The notes under the pieces are model-generated. The model was not told where the DNA came from and did not search any database. It saw only the letters and a list, made by a program, of their open reading frames with translations. A stretch of 64,000 bases of DNA from Bacteroidota bacterium (GTDB taxonomy: Bacteria > Bacteroidota > Bacteroidia > Bacteroidales > Bacteroidaceae), in NCBI GenBank assembly GCA_023426145.1, contig JAFABG010000019.1:1-64000 (forward strand), given 5' to 3'. How positions within the stretch are numbered: position 1 is the first letter of the stretch; the number at the start of each line of letters is the position of its first letter. The position numbers and the translations under genes were made by a program. Shown here in pieces: positions 16,884 through 26,902 of this stretch.

Positions 16884-17537
16884 TTAATAAAGGGATTCGC
16901 CTAATAATGTAAAAATAAAGCCGGCAACAGATACTAATATAACAATACTTCCAATCACACGATTGAGTATCCAAATACCTCTCAAATTAAACTTGGTACG
17001 CACTTTATTTACAAAATAAGTAATACCTAGCCACCAAAGTAGTGCTCCTAAAGCTATTGCAAAATATCCTGTAATTTCTTCAAATAGTAGAACATCAGGT
17101 TGTATAAAAGCAAAGCGAGCAAACAAACCTATAAATAAGAATATGATTAGTGGATTAGAAAGAGTAACAAAAAAAGCAGTAATAAAGTTATGAAAATAGG
17201 AACCTTTACTAGAAGAAGCGGGTCGTATTGAGTTCACAGGGTTACTTCGAAAAGTATAAATACCGAACAGGAGCAACATGACACTTCCCAATAACTGCAA
17301 ATAAAAAATATTTTTATTTATATAATCAAATACAAAACTCATGCCATATCCAGTCAACAAAGCATAAGCTATATCACTTAATGAGGCACCTAGCCCTGTT
17401 ACAAACCCATACCAACGCCCTTTATTCAGTGTCCTCTGAATACAAAGAACCCCTACTGGACCTAGAGGTGCGGACACAACAACGCCAATAATAAAGCCCT
17501 TCACTATTATATCGAATATTGTTTCAATCTGAATCAT
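16884..17537 (-). CDS. LysE-family amino acid or metabolite exporter
   Basis: 217 residues from the ATG at 17537 (MIQIETIFDIIVKGFIIG). The frame is open to 17594, but the added residues precede a -7-like TATTTG. About six membrane helices are visible. GVVVSAPLGPVGVLCIQRTL near 22-41 is the LysE/RhtB signature with its conserved proline loop, and FFVTLSNPLIIFLF near the middle is the second conserved motif. Such proteins export amino acids or related solutes across the inner membrane; the substrate cannot be assigned. It is the first gene of the cluster running through DUF4924, rfbD and prfC. Confidence 0.8.
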   Translation of the reverse strand: MIQIETIFDIIVKGFIIGVVVSAPLGPVGVLCIQRTLNKGRWYGFVTGLGASLSDIAYALLTGYGMSFVFDYINKNIFYLQLLGSVMLLLFGIYTFRSNPVNSIRPASSSKGSYFHNFITAFFVTLSNPLIIFLFIGLFARFAFIQPDVLLFEEITGYFAIALGALLWWLGITYFVNKVRTKFNLRGIWILNRVIGSIVILVSVAGFIFTLLGESLY

Positions 17538-17699
17538 GCCGCAAATATCGCATTTTTTTGTGAGAAGAAGATAGGATATTAACGTTTTTTCCACACAAGA
17601 ATCACGATAATGGAGGATATAAAGCAGAAAACAAACATATTAAATAGGATAAACAGGAATTTATTTACTGTTTTTTTCCTGTCGACGAACGAAATTGCT

Positions 17700-17707
17700 T
17701 ATCTTTG
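17700..17707 (+). promoter_or_regulatory. purL: -7 element TATCTTTG for purL
   Basis: A perfect TAnnTTTG, 34 bases before the purL ATG. A T-run at 17671-17677 lies where the -33 TTTG would be. No purine riboswitch or PUR-box-like palindrome was seen in the short leader. Confidence 0.65.
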
Positions 17708-17741
17708 CGCCAAAGAAAAATCGTAAAATCAAAAAACAAAC

Positions 17742-20700
17742 ATGATTCTTTTTTTCAGAACCCCTTCCCAGAGCGTGATTGCCGTAGAGAGTAATCGAGA
17801 GCTCACCCCGAACGAAAGTAATAAACTCTGCTGGCTTTTTGGAGAAGCTGTGACGGAAAGTGAAGAAAACCTGAAAGGCTGTTTCGTAGGACCACGCCGA
17901 GAAATGATTACCCCATGGAGTACTAATGCAGTAGAAATCACCCAAAACATGGGGCTGGAAGACATTCTTCGTATTGAAGAATATTTCCCTGTCAAAGATG
18001 AGAATGCAGAATACGACCAGATGCTACAACGCATGTATAAGGGGCTCGATCAGTTTATATTCACCACAAGTCTACAACCTGAACCCATTATTTATATTGA
18101 AGATTTAAAAGCCTTCAATGAAAAAGAGGGGCTTGCACTCTCAAAAGAAGAAATGGACTACCTGAAAAAGGTAGAGAGTGACCTAGGACGCAAATTGACA
18201 GACTCTGAAGTTTTCGGTTTTGCACAGATTAACTCAGAACACTGTCGCCATAAAATATTTGGTGGCACGTTTATCATCGACGGTGTTGAACAAGAGTCTT
18301 CACTATTCCAAATGATAAAAAAAACGACTCAGGAGAACCCCAATAAGATTATTTCTGCCTATAAAGATAATGTAGCTTTTGCTGAAGGCCCTATTGTTGA
18401 ACAATTTGCTCCTGCAGATCATTCAAAACCTGATTTTTTCCAAGTAAAAGATATCAAAAGCGTTATCTCACTGAAAGCTGAAACGCATAATTTCCCTACT
18501 ACTGTAGAACCTTTTAACGGTGCATCTACAGGCACGGGAGGAGAAATTCGCGACCGTATGGGCGGAGGTAAAGGTTCATGGCCAATTGCAGGTACTGCTG
18601 TTTACATGACTTCATATCCACGTACTGACGAAGGGCGTGAATGGGAAGAAATCCTTCCAGTACGCAAATGGCTCTACCAAACTCCAGAACAAATTCTTAT
18701 AAAAGCGTCAAATGGTGCTTCAGACTTTGGAAATAAATTTGGGCAACCACTTATCTGTGGATCTGTACTCACTTTCGAACATACGGAAAATAACGAAGTC
18801 TATGGATATGATAAAGTAATTATGCTAGCTGGTGGTGTAGGATATGGTACACAACGTGACTGTTTGAAAGGTACTCCAGAAGCTGGAAATAAAGTGGTAG
18901 TTATCGGTGGTGACAACTATCGTATCGGACTCGGTGGAGGTTCAGTATCATCAGTAGACACAGGTCGTTACAATAGCGGTATCGAATTGAACGCTGTTCA
19001 GCGTGCAAATGCGGAAATGCAAAAACGTGCGAACAACGTGGTACGTGCCCTATGTGAAGAAGAAGTAAACCCAGTTGTATCTATTCACGACCATGGTTCA
19101 GCAGGTCACGTAAATTGTCTTTCTGAATTAGTTGAAGAATGTGGTGGCTTAATCGATATGAGCAAGCTACCAATTGGAGATAAAACTTTATCTGCCAAAG
19201 AAATTATAGCTAATGAAAGCCAAGAGCGTATGGGACTTCTCATCAAAGAAGAAGCCATCGAACATGTACGCAAGATTGCTGAACGTGAACGTGCTCCAAT
19301 GTACGTAGTAGGTGAAACAACGGGTGATCAGCGCTTTGCTTTTCAGCAAGCAGACGGAGTTAGACCTTTTGATCTCGCTGTTGAACAGATGTTTGGTTCA
19401 TCACCCAAGACATATATGATTGATAAAACCGTTGAACGTCTTTATGAGATGCCTAAATACGAATTATCAGAATTACATGAATACTTAACTAATGTTCTGC
19501 AACTTGAAGCTGTAGCTTGTAAAGATTGGTTAACAAATAAAGTTGACCGTTCTGTAACAGGTAAAGTTGCTCGCCAGCAATGTCAAGGTGAACTTCAATT
19601 ACCATTAAGCGATTGCGGTGTTGTTGCTCTAGATTATCGTGGTGAGAAAGGAATTGCTACTTCAATCGGACACGCACCACAGGCAGCGCTAGCTGATCCT
19701 GCAGCCGGCTCTATTCTTTCTGTATCTGAGGCATTGACAAATCTTGTTTGGGCACCAATGGCAGAAGGTATGGATAGTATCTCCTTGTCTGCCAATTGGA
19801 TGTGGCCATGTCGTTCACAAGAGGGTGAAGATGCTCGTCTTTACACTGCAGTTAAAGCCTTAAGTGACTTCTGTTGTACATTGCAAATTAATGTACCAAC
19901 AGGGAAAGACTCTTTATCAATGACCCAAAAATATCCAAACGGAGAGAAAGTCGTTTCTCCGGGAACAGTAATTGTTTCTGCGGGTGGAGAGGTTTCTGAC
20001 GTAAAGAAAGTTGTATCTCCTGTTTTGGTGAACAATGAAAAGACTGCACTTTATCATATTGACTTCAGCTTCGACGAATTGAAGCTCGGAGGCTCAGCTT
20101 TCGCACAATCTTTAGGTAAAATTGGTAGTGATGTACCTTGCGTGCAAGATGCCGAATATTTCCGCGATGCTTTTCTTGCGATACAGGAATTGGTAAAGAA
20201 AGAACTGATACTTGCTGGGCATGACATCTCAGCAGGTGGATTAATCACCACATTATTAGAAATGTGTTTTGCTAACGTCGAAGGTGGTATGGAAATCAAC
20301 CTCGACAAAATGAAAGAACAAGATATCATCAAAATTCTGTTTGCTGAAAATCCAGGTATTGTAATTCAGGTCAGTGACAAGCACAAAGAAGAAGTTAAGA
20401 AAATACTAGAAGATGCAGGCGTAGGTTTCGTGAAAATAGGAAAGCCAACTGAAGAACGCCACATTTTGGTATCAAAAGGTGAAGCTACATATCAATTTGG
20501 AATTGACTATATGCGTGATATTTGGTATTCTTCTTCTTACCTACTCGACAGAAAACAATCGATGAATGGTTGTGCCCAGAAACGTTTTGAAAATTACAAA
20601 ATGCAACCTGTAGAATTCGCTTTCATGCCAGAATTTAAAGGTAAGCTTTCTCACTATGGAATAACGCCTGAACGCCGCACTGCAAGTGGTATCCGTGCTG

Positions 20701-21446
20701 CTATCATCCGCGAAAAAGGAACGAACGGTGAACGAGAAATGGCTTATTCACTTTATCTTGCTGGTTTTGATGTAAAAGATGTAACCATGACTGACCTGAT
20801 TAGTGGACGAGAGACATTGGAAGATATTAATATGATCGTTTACTGTGGTGGCTTTTCTAACTCCGATGTTCTCGGTTCAGCTAAAGGATGGGCAGGAGGA
20901 TTCCTATTCAATCCTAAAGCAAAAGAAGCACTTGATAAGTTTTATGCACGTGAAGATACACTTTCTTTAGGTATTTGCAATGGTTGCCAGTTGATGATGG
21001 AGCTAGGACTCATTAATCCAGAACACGATGAGAAAGGCAAAATGTTGCACAATGATTCACACAAATTCGAATCGACTTACATCGGTTTAACAATCCCGAC
21101 TAATCGTAGCGTAATGTTTGGTTCGTTAAGCGGTAGTAAGCTAGGTATATGGGTAGCTCATGGAGAAGGCAAATTCTCTCTTCCATACGATGAGGACAAA
21201 TATAATGTGGTTGCTAAATACTCCTATGATGAATATCCAGGAAATCCAAATGGTTCTGATTATTCAATCGCTGGCCTTGCTAGCTCCGACGGCCGTCATT
21301 TAGCAATGATGCCTCACTTGGAACGAGCTATCTTCCCATGGCAAAATGCATATTATCCTTCAGAGCGCATACATAGCGATCAGGTTACTCCATGGATTGA
21401 AGCATTCGTAAATGCTCGCAAATGGGTCGAAGAAAAAACTAAATAA
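17742..21446 (+). CDS. purL: Phosphoribosylformylglycinamidine synthase (large, single-chain)
   Basis: 1234 residues, the single-chain form with synthetase and glutaminase in one protein. It converts FGAR, glutamine and ATP to FGAM, the fourth step of purine synthesis. The FGAM synthetase core has GFAQINSEHCRHKIF near 165, KAETHNFPTTVEPFNGASTG near 247 and the repeat half with GHDISAGGLITTLLEM near 828. The C-terminal class I glutaminase has LGICNGCQLM with nucleophile Cys1079, and a PHLERAIFP motif near the end with the partner His/Glu. Monocistronic, between a clear promoter and terminator. Confidence 0.96.
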   Translation: MILFFRTPSQSVIAVESNRELTPNESNKLCWLFGEAVTESEENLKGCFVGPRREMITPWSTNAVEITQNMGLEDILRIEEYFPVKDENAEYDQMLQRMYKGLDQFIFTTSLQPEPIIYIEDLKAFNEKEGLALSKEEMDYLKKVESDLGRKLTDSEVFGFAQINSEHCRHKIFGGTFIIDGVEQESSLFQMIKKTTQENPNKIISAYKDNVAFAEGPIVEQFAPADHSKPDFFQVKDIKSVISLKAETHNFPTTVEPFNGASTGTGGEIRDRMGGGKGSWPIAGTAVYMTSYPRTDEGREWEEILPVRKWLYQTPEQILIKASNGASDFGNKFGQPLICGSVLTFEHTENNEVYGYDKVIMLAGGVGYGTQRDCLKGTPEAGNKVVVIGGDNYRIGLGGGSVSSVDTGRYNSGIELNAVQRANAEMQKRANNVVRALCEEEVNPVVSIHDHGSAGHVNCLSELVEECGGLIDMSKLPIGDKTLSAKEIIANESQERMGLLIKEEAIEHVRKIAERERAPMYVVGETTGDQRFAFQQADGVRPFDLAVEQMFGSSPKTYMIDKTVERLYEMPKYELSELHEYLTNVLQLEAVACKDWLTNKVDRSVTGKVARQQCQGELQLPLSDCGVVALDYRGEKGIATSIGHAPQAALADPAAGSILSVSEALTNLVWAPMAEGMDSISLSANWMWPCRSQEGEDARLYTAVKALSDFCCTLQINVPTGKDSLSMTQKYPNGEKVVSPGTVIVSAGGEVSDVKKVVSPVLVNNEKTALYHIDFSFDELKLGGSAFAQSLGKIGSDVPCVQDAEYFRDAFLAIQELVKKELILAGHDISAGGLITTLLEMCFANVEGGMEINLDKMKEQDIIKILFAENPGIVIQVSDKHKEEVKKILEDAGVGFVKIGKPTEERHILVSKGEATYQFGIDYMRDIWYSSSYLLDRKQSMNGCAQKRFENYKMQPVEFAFMPEFKGKLSHYGITPERRTASGIRAAIIREKGTNGEREMAYSLYLAGFDVKDVTMTDLISGRETLEDINMIVYCGGFSNSDVLGSAKGWAGGFLFNPKAKEALDKFYAREDTLSLGICNGCQLMMELGLINPEHDEKGKMLHNDSHKFESTYIGLTIPTNRSVMFGSLSGSKLGIWVAHGEGKFSLPYDEDKYNVVAKYSYDEYPGNPNGSDYSIAGLASSDGRHLAMMPHLERAIFPWQNAYYPSERIHSDQVTPWIEAFVNARKWVEEKTK

Positions 21447-21467
21447 GTTATTTTCAACATAAAATAA

Positions 21468-21498
21468 AGAGGCTGTTATTTGATAAATAACAGCCTCT
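21468..21498 (+). terminator. Terminator of purL
   Basis: A 13-bp perfect stem (21468-21480 with 21486-21498) followed by TTGTTTC, starting 22 bases after the purL stop. The T-tract is interrupted by G. Confidence 0.8.
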
Positions 21499-21620
21499 TG
21501 TTTCTAATTAATTTTCATTCAACAAATTAAACTAAAGAATCAACAATTTATTTAGTTAAAAGGACGGATAGAAAAATAAATTAGGAGCATTTTCTAAAGC
21601 GTTTATCTAACATTCAAAAT

Positions 21621-21651
21621 TTTGTTTTGTCGAAAAATCTTTTTAATTTTG
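21621..21651 (+). promoter_or_regulatory. Consensus Bacteroides promoter for the hybrid regulator
   Basis: TTTG at 21621-21624, exactly 19 bases, then TAATTTTG at 21644-21651. Both elements match the Bacteroides housekeeping consensus. The start codon is at 21705, giving a leader of roughly 45 bases, so this regulator is probably expressed constitutively. Confidence 0.8.
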
Positions 21652-21704
21652 TCAAACTTACCCCCTCTTAAACAACGGTTCAATAACCCTGAAGTCCTAT
21701 TGGT

Positions 21705-24700
21705 ATGAAGAAATGGCTTTTTCTATTAATATTGTTTCCTCTAATATGCTACGCACAGACGTATCAGTATTTAGGAGTAGAAGATGGATTAAGCAATCGA
21801 AGAGTATATAGCATTAAAAAAGATAAAATTGGCTATATGTGGTTTCTCACTCATGAGGGCATCGACAGATACAACGGAAAAGAGTTTAAACAATACAAAC
21901 TTATGGACGGTGATAAGGAGATAAACTCTTTATTAAACCTTAATTGGCTTTATTTAGATATAGACGGAATTTTATGGGAAATAGGAAAGAAAGGCAAGAT
22001 ATTTACATATGATCGCACACATGACAAATTCAAACTCATGTACAAACTCCCCGAACATGATTTACAGAATCTGCCTGCCCCCATTAGCTTTGGCTGGATT
22101 GATCGTAATCATCGTATCTGGCTGTGTAATGAAGATACTATATACCTTTACCATATCCAAAATAAAAAAATAACCCTCGTGAAAAATCTGCTCAAAGAGC
22201 AGATTACAGACATTGAGCAGATTGATAATACTCACTACTTCATAGGGACTGAAATGGGCGTACATTATGCTCAATTAATAAATAATACTTTAGAAATTAT
22301 TCATTGTGATAAACTCGATGACGTGGGTCTTCAGATTAACAAATTACATTTTGATACTTTATCTCATAAACTATTCATTGGAACGTTTCAACGAGGAATA
22401 CTAATTTACGACCTGAAAGCCCAAACGACAATTATACCTAAAGACAATCTAAAAGATCTGAGCATTTCTCAAATTAAGCCATTAGATAGCAAATATGTAC
22501 TTATTGCTACAGATGGAGGAGGTGTATACAAAATGAACATTGATACCTATTTAACGATCCCTTTCATTAATGCAGATTACAATAGTTACAATGGCATGAA
22601 CGGGAATAGTATAAATGATGTTTATATTGATGAGGAAGACCGGATCTGGATGGCAAACTACCCAATTGGAATAACGATACAAAATCCACACTATCCAAGT
22701 TATCAATGGATTAAGCATTCTATAGGCAACAAACAATCTTTAATTAATAATCAAATTAATTCGATTATGGAAGATAGTGAAGGAGATGTTTGGTTTGCAA
22801 CTAATAACGGCATAAGTGTACAAAATTCTCAGACAGGGCAATGGCATTCTTTCTTGAGTACATTTGATAACATACAAAATAGCAAGAACCATATTTTTAG
22901 TACTTTATGTGAAGTATCACCAGGCATCATTTGGGCTGGTGGCTATTTTTCGGGTATTTACCAGATTAATAAACGCACATCAGAAACAAATTATTTCACA
23001 CCAGCGACTTATACTTACAATAATATTAGAGCCGATAAATACATACGAGATATTGAAAAAGATTCTCAAGGCTATATATGGTGTGGTGGATATTATAATC
23101 TGAAACGCATCGATGTAAAAATGAGAGATATAAGACTTTATAAGGGTATCAATTCAGTCACAGCTATTGTTGAAAAAGACGATAAGAGCATGTGGATTGG
23201 TACTGCTAACGGATTATACCTTGTTGATAAAGAATCGGGTAAAATAAACCACATAACTCTTCCTGTAGAATCATCGTATATCTATTCTTTAAAACAAAGC
23301 TCAAATCAATTATTATACATAGGGACTAGTGGATCAGGCCTTTTAATATACAATTCCAAAAGCAAACGATTCTCACACTATTCAACTAAGAATTGTGCAC
23401 TCATATCGAATAATGTATATACAATTTTATCCAATGAGAAAGACGGAGAAGAAGACATTATATTAAGTACAGAAAATGGATTAACCAGTTTTCATCCTGA
23501 AGAAAAAGAGTTTCATAATTGGACGAAAGAGATGGGATTACTTACAACTCATTTCAATCCATTATGCGGTGTACTTCGAAAGAACAACAATTTTATATTG
23601 GGGAGTTCAAACGGAGCTGTAGAGTTTAACAAAGATATGCAGCTACCTCAAGAATATACTTCAAAAATGATTTTCAGCGACTTTAAATTGTTCTACCAGA
23701 CTATATATCCCGGTGATCCCAATTCACCGCTTCAGAAAGACATTAATGAAACAGAAAATTTATATTTAAAATACAATCAAAACATCTTTTCTCTACTTGT
23801 TTCCTCTATCAACTATGACTACCCCTCTAATATTCTTTACTCATGGAAATTAGAAGGATTCTATAATAAATGGAGTAAGCCTGATGTTGAGAGTACTATT
23901 CGCTATACAAATTTAGCCCCTGGTAAATACACTCTAAAAGTTAGAGCGATCTCTAACGAAGATCAAAGAATTATCCTTGAAGAAAGAAGTATAAACATAT
24001 TTATTGCTCAGCCTTTTTGGCTAACCTCTTGGGCTATTATATTATATGCTATTCTCTTTACCGCCATCGGAGTTACAATACTTCGTGCTTTTATTTTAAG
24101 AAAACAACGAAAAGTGTCAAATGATAAAATTCAATTCTTCATCAACACTGCACATGACATAAGAACACCATTGACTTTAATTAAAGCACCTCTGGAAGAT
24201 TTATGTGAAAAAGAGTCCTTGAGTAAAGAAGGGATAGCTAATATGAATACAGCGATTAGAAATGTGAACGCATTATTACGACTAACTACAAATCTTATCA
24301 ATTTCGAACGAGCAGATATCTACTCTTCTGAATTATATATAGCAGAATATGAATTAAACACATTCATATCTGAAATAATAAGTGCATTTGAACCATACGC
24401 AAATATCAAGAAAATTAGTTTCACAAGTGAAACTAATTTTAAGTACATGAATGTATGGTTTGACAGAGAAAAGATGGAATCAATTCTAAAGAATGTTATA
24501 TCGAATGCACTGAAATACACCCCAGAGAATGGCAAAGTACAAGTACTAGTCACGCAAAATGAAAATTCATGGAGTGTGGAAGTAAAAGATACAGGAATAG
24601 GTATTCCTGCCAACGAACAAAAAAAACTTTTCAAGATGCATTTCCGTGGTAGCAATGCTATTAATTCTAAAATAACCGGAAGTGGTATCGGTCTAATGCT

Positions 24701-25730
24701 AGTTTGGAAATTAGTCTGTTTGCACAAAGGTAAAATTACATTGTCTAGCATAGAAAATGAAGGATCAGTAATTAAAATCAGCTTTCCTAAAAAGCATAAG
24801 ACACTTTATAACAAGCACTTAACTGCATACAAAAAAAACAAACAAGAAATAGACTGCCCTATGAACCTACCTGTAGTTTATGACAGTGTACTGAGAAAGC
24901 AAAATAGAACTCATCAGAGACTCTTGATTGTTGAAGACAATGATGAACTTCGCAACTACTTAGTAAATACGCTATCTGAAAATTACATAGTACAGAGCTG
25001 TTTTAATGGGAAAGAAGCGCTAATTATTATACCAGAATATAAGCCAGAACTAATAATCTCTGATATAATGATGCCCGAGATGAGAGGAGATGAATTATGT
25101 AGTTTAATAAAAAACAACATTGAAACCTCTCATATTCCAATCATCTTATTAACTGCTCTAAACAACGAAAAAGATGTTTTGTCGGGATTAAAAATCGGTG
25201 CAGATGAATATATAGTGAAACCATTTAATATCGGCATTCTAAAAGCCACAATTTCAAATCTTCTCACCAACCGTGCCCTTTTACGAAGTAAATATAACAG
25301 TATTGAGCCAGATGATGAAGATGCAGATGACGAATGTATACACTGTTCTCAGGATATGGATTGGAAATTCATTGCTAATGTGAGGAGAAATATAGAAGAC
25401 AATATCGATAACCCAGCCCTTAACGTTGATTTTCTTTGCAATCTTATGGGAATGAGTCGAACGAGTTTCTATAATAAATTAAAGGCTCTAACAGAGCAAA
25501 CTCCGAGTGATTACATTCGGCTAATTCGGTTAAAACAATCTGTAAAACTATTAAAAAACAACCAACATAATATAACAGAAATTGCAGAAATGACAGGTTT
25601 TAATAATGCAAAGTATTATCGCAAAGTATTTAAAAAATATTTTGAAGTGAGTCCTAGCCAATATATCAAAGACAAAGAGCTAGAAAACAATGAAAACAGG
25701 AATATGAAAGGAGGAAAGACAGTAGAATGA
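21705..25730 (+). CDS. Hybrid two-component system protein (Reg_prop sensor, kinase, receiver, AraC HTH)
   Basis: 1341 residues. A signal peptide (1-18, LILFPLICYAQ) is followed by two seven-bladed propellers of Reg_prop repeats in the periplasm (GLSNRRVYSIKKDKIGYMWF, GDVWFATNNGI, MWIGTANGLYL), a Y_Y_Y domain (NILYSWKLEGFYNKWSKP) and one membrane helix near 770-795. The cytoplasmic part has HisKA with phospho-His near 816 (AHDIRTPLTL), HATPase (VKDTGIGIPANEQ, GSGIGLMLVWKL), a receiver with Asp near 1119 (ISDIMMPEM) and a C-terminal AraC helix-turn-helix. Such proteins usually sense a glycan fragment and activate a polysaccharide locus. Here no susCD is adjacent; the stop overlaps the start of a chromate transporter gene (ATGA). 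Confidence 0.93.
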   Translation: MKKWLFLLILFPLICYAQTYQYLGVEDGLSNRRVYSIKKDKIGYMWFLTHEGIDRYNGKEFKQYKLMDGDKEINSLLNLNWLYLDIDGILWEIGKKGKIFTYDRTHDKFKLMYKLPEHDLQNLPAPISFGWIDRNHRIWLCNEDTIYLYHIQNKKITLVKNLLKEQITDIEQIDNTHYFIGTEMGVHYAQLINNTLEIIHCDKLDDVGLQINKLHFDTLSHKLFIGTFQRGILIYDLKAQTTIIPKDNLKDLSISQIKPLDSKYVLIATDGGGVYKMNIDTYLTIPFINADYNSYNGMNGNSINDVYIDEEDRIWMANYPIGITIQNPHYPSYQWIKHSIGNKQSLINNQINSIMEDSEGDVWFATNNGISVQNSQTGQWHSFLSTFDNIQNSKNHIFSTLCEVSPGIIWAGGYFSGIYQINKRTSETNYFTPATYTYNNIRADKYIRDIEKDSQGYIWCGGYYNLKRIDVKMRDIRLYKGINSVTAIVEKDDKSMWIGTANGLYLVDKESGKINHITLPVESSYIYSLKQSSNQLLYIGTSGSGLLIYNSKSKRFSHYSTKNCALISNNVYTILSNEKDGEEDIILSTENGLTSFHPEEKEFHNWTKEMGLLTTHFNPLCGVLRKNNNFILGSSNGAVEFNKDMQLPQEYTSKMIFSDFKLFYQTIYPGDPNSPLQKDINETENLYLKYNQNIFSLLVSSINYDYPSNILYSWKLEGFYNKWSKPDVESTIRYTNLAPGKYTLKVRAISNEDQRIILEERSINIFIAQPFWLTSWAIILYAILFTAIGVTILRAFILRKQRKVSNDKIQFFINTAHDIRTPLTLIKAPLEDLCEKESLSKEGIANMNTAIRNVNALLRLTTNLINFERADIYSSELYIAEYELNTFISEIISAFEPYANIKKISFTSETNFKYMNVWFDREKMESILKNVISNALKYTPENGKVQVLVTQNENSWSVEVKDTGIGIPANEQKKLFKMHFRGSNAINSKITGSGIGLMLVWKLVCLHKGKITLSSIENEGSVIKISFPKKHKTLYNKHLTAYKKNKQEIDCPMNLPVVYDSVLRKQNRTHQRLLIVEDNDELRNYLVNTLSENYIVQSCFNGKEALIIIPEYKPELIISDIMMPEMRGDELCSLIKNNIETSHIPIILLTALNNEKDVLSGLKIGADEYIVKPFNIGILKATISNLLTNRALLRSKYNSIEPDDEDADDECIHCSQDMDWKFIANVRRNIEDNIDNPALNVDFLCNLMGMSRTSFYNKLKALTEQTPSDYIRLIRLKQSVKLLKNNQHNITEIAEMTGFNNAKYYRKVFKKYFEVSPSQYIKDKELENNENRNMKGGKTVE

Positions 25731-26269
25731 ATATTTATTTAGAATCATTTGGCATTTTTTTTAAGATAGGCGCTTTTACTATTGGTGGAGGCTATGCTAT
25801 GGTTCCACTCATAGAAAATGAAATTGTAACCAAACGTAAATGGATTGAACAAGAAGATTTTATAAACCTATTAGCCATATCTCAATCGGCTCCAGGGGTT
25901 TTAGCTGTCAATATCTCAATATTTATTGGATATAAGCTGAGAGGCATTCGAGGAAGTATAGTTACCGCGTTAGGCACAATTTTGCCTTCATTTATTATCA
26001 TATTAGCCATAGCCATTTTCTTCCACAACTTCAAAGACAACCCTATAGTTGAACGTATATTCAAAGGAATTCGCCCTGCTGTAGTTGCATTGATCGCAGC
26101 ACCAACTTTTACCATGGGAAAATCAGCTCAAATCAATCGCTACAATTTATGGATTCCAGTTATATCTGCATTATTGATATGGCTACTCGGTTTTTCTCCA
26201 ATATGGATTATTATTTCAGCTGGAGTTGGTGGTTATATCTGGGGACAAATCCGCCATCATTATTTATAA
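25727..26269 (+). CDS. Chromate transporter family protein, first half-size subunit
   Basis: 180 residues, one CHR domain with about 5-6 membrane segments. FFKIGAFTIGGGYAMVPLIE near 10-29 and LAISQSAPGVLAVNISIFIG near 50-69 are the family signatures. Short-chain CHR proteins work as pairs encoded in tandem, as here. Known members export chromate; the physiological anion in gut anaerobes is not established. Its ATG at 25727 lies inside the last codons of the hybrid regulator, so translation is coupled. The second half-gene starts 11 bases after the stop. Confidence 0.88.
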   Translation: MNIYLESFGIFFKIGAFTIGGGYAMVPLIENEIVTKRKWIEQEDFINLLAISQSAPGVLAVNISIFIGYKLRGIRGSIVTALGTILPSFIIILAIAIFFHNFKDNPIVERIFKGIRPAVVALIAAPTFTMGKSAQINRYNLWIPVISALLIWLLGFSPIWIIISAGVGGYIWGQIRHHYL

Positions 26270-26280
26270 ATAAAACAACT

Positions 26281-26829
26281 ATGATTTATCTTGAACTATT
26301 TTATACTTTTTTCAAAATTGGTCTCTTTGGCTTTGGAGGTGGTTATGCAATGCTTTCGATGATTCAAGGCGAAGTTGTAACCAGATACGGATGGATCTCT
26401 TCACAAGAATTCACCGATATTGTTGCCATAAGCCAAACAACCCCTGGTCCGATTGGAATTAATGCTGCGACTTATGTAGGATTCACTTCTACAGGAAGCG
26501 TGTGGGGAGCAATAACTGCTACAATGGCAGTAATTTTACCTTCTTTCATTCTTATGCTAACTATCAGTAAATTCTTCCTCAAATACCAACAGCATCCAAC
26601 TGTTGTTTCAATATTCAACGGATTGCGTCCCGCAGTAGTAGGACTTTTAGCCTCAGCAGCACTGGTCTTAATGGATAAAGAGAATTTCGGTTCTCCAGTT
26701 GAAAGTACATATACTTTTGTTATAAGTTGTATTATCTTTCTCACTGTATTCATCGGGACAAGAAAATATAAAGCCAATCCAATACTGATGATCATTGCTT
26801 GTGGAATAGCAGGATTATTTCTTTATTAA
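26281..26829 (+). CDS. Chromate transporter family protein, second half-size subunit
   Basis: 182 residues from the ATG at 26281 (MIYLELFYTFFKIGLFGFGG). The frame is open further upstream to 26149 but that would overlap the first subunit by 120 bases. It has the same CHR fold as its neighbour: FGGGYAMLSMIQGEVV, AISQTTPGPIGINAATYVG and GLRPAVVGLLAS. The pair probably forms an antiparallel heterodimer, as proposed for short-chain CHR pairs. A terminator hairpin follows at once, so the transcription unit is regulator plus two transporter halves only. Confidence 0.88.
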   Translation: MIYLELFYTFFKIGLFGFGGGYAMLSMIQGEVVTRYGWISSQEFTDIVAISQTTPGPIGINAATYVGFTSTGSVWGAITATMAVILPSFILMLTISKFFLKYQQHPTVVSIFNGLRPAVVGLLASAALVLMDKENFGSPVESTYTFVISCIIFLTVFIGTRKYKANPILMIIACGIAGLFLY

Positions 26830-26834
26830 ATAAA

Positions 26835-26879
26835 AATGAAGAATGATTACAGCGTAGGGTGCTGAAATCATTCTTCATT
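26835..26879. terminator. Bidirectional terminator between the transporter pair and the GHL10 gene
   Basis: A 14-bp perfect stem (26835-26848 with 26866-26879) is extended inward by CAGC/GCTG. It lies between two convergent genes. T-tracts are short on both sides. Confidence 0.75.
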
Positions 26880-26902
26880 CATTATCGTTTATTAAATTTA
26901 GT

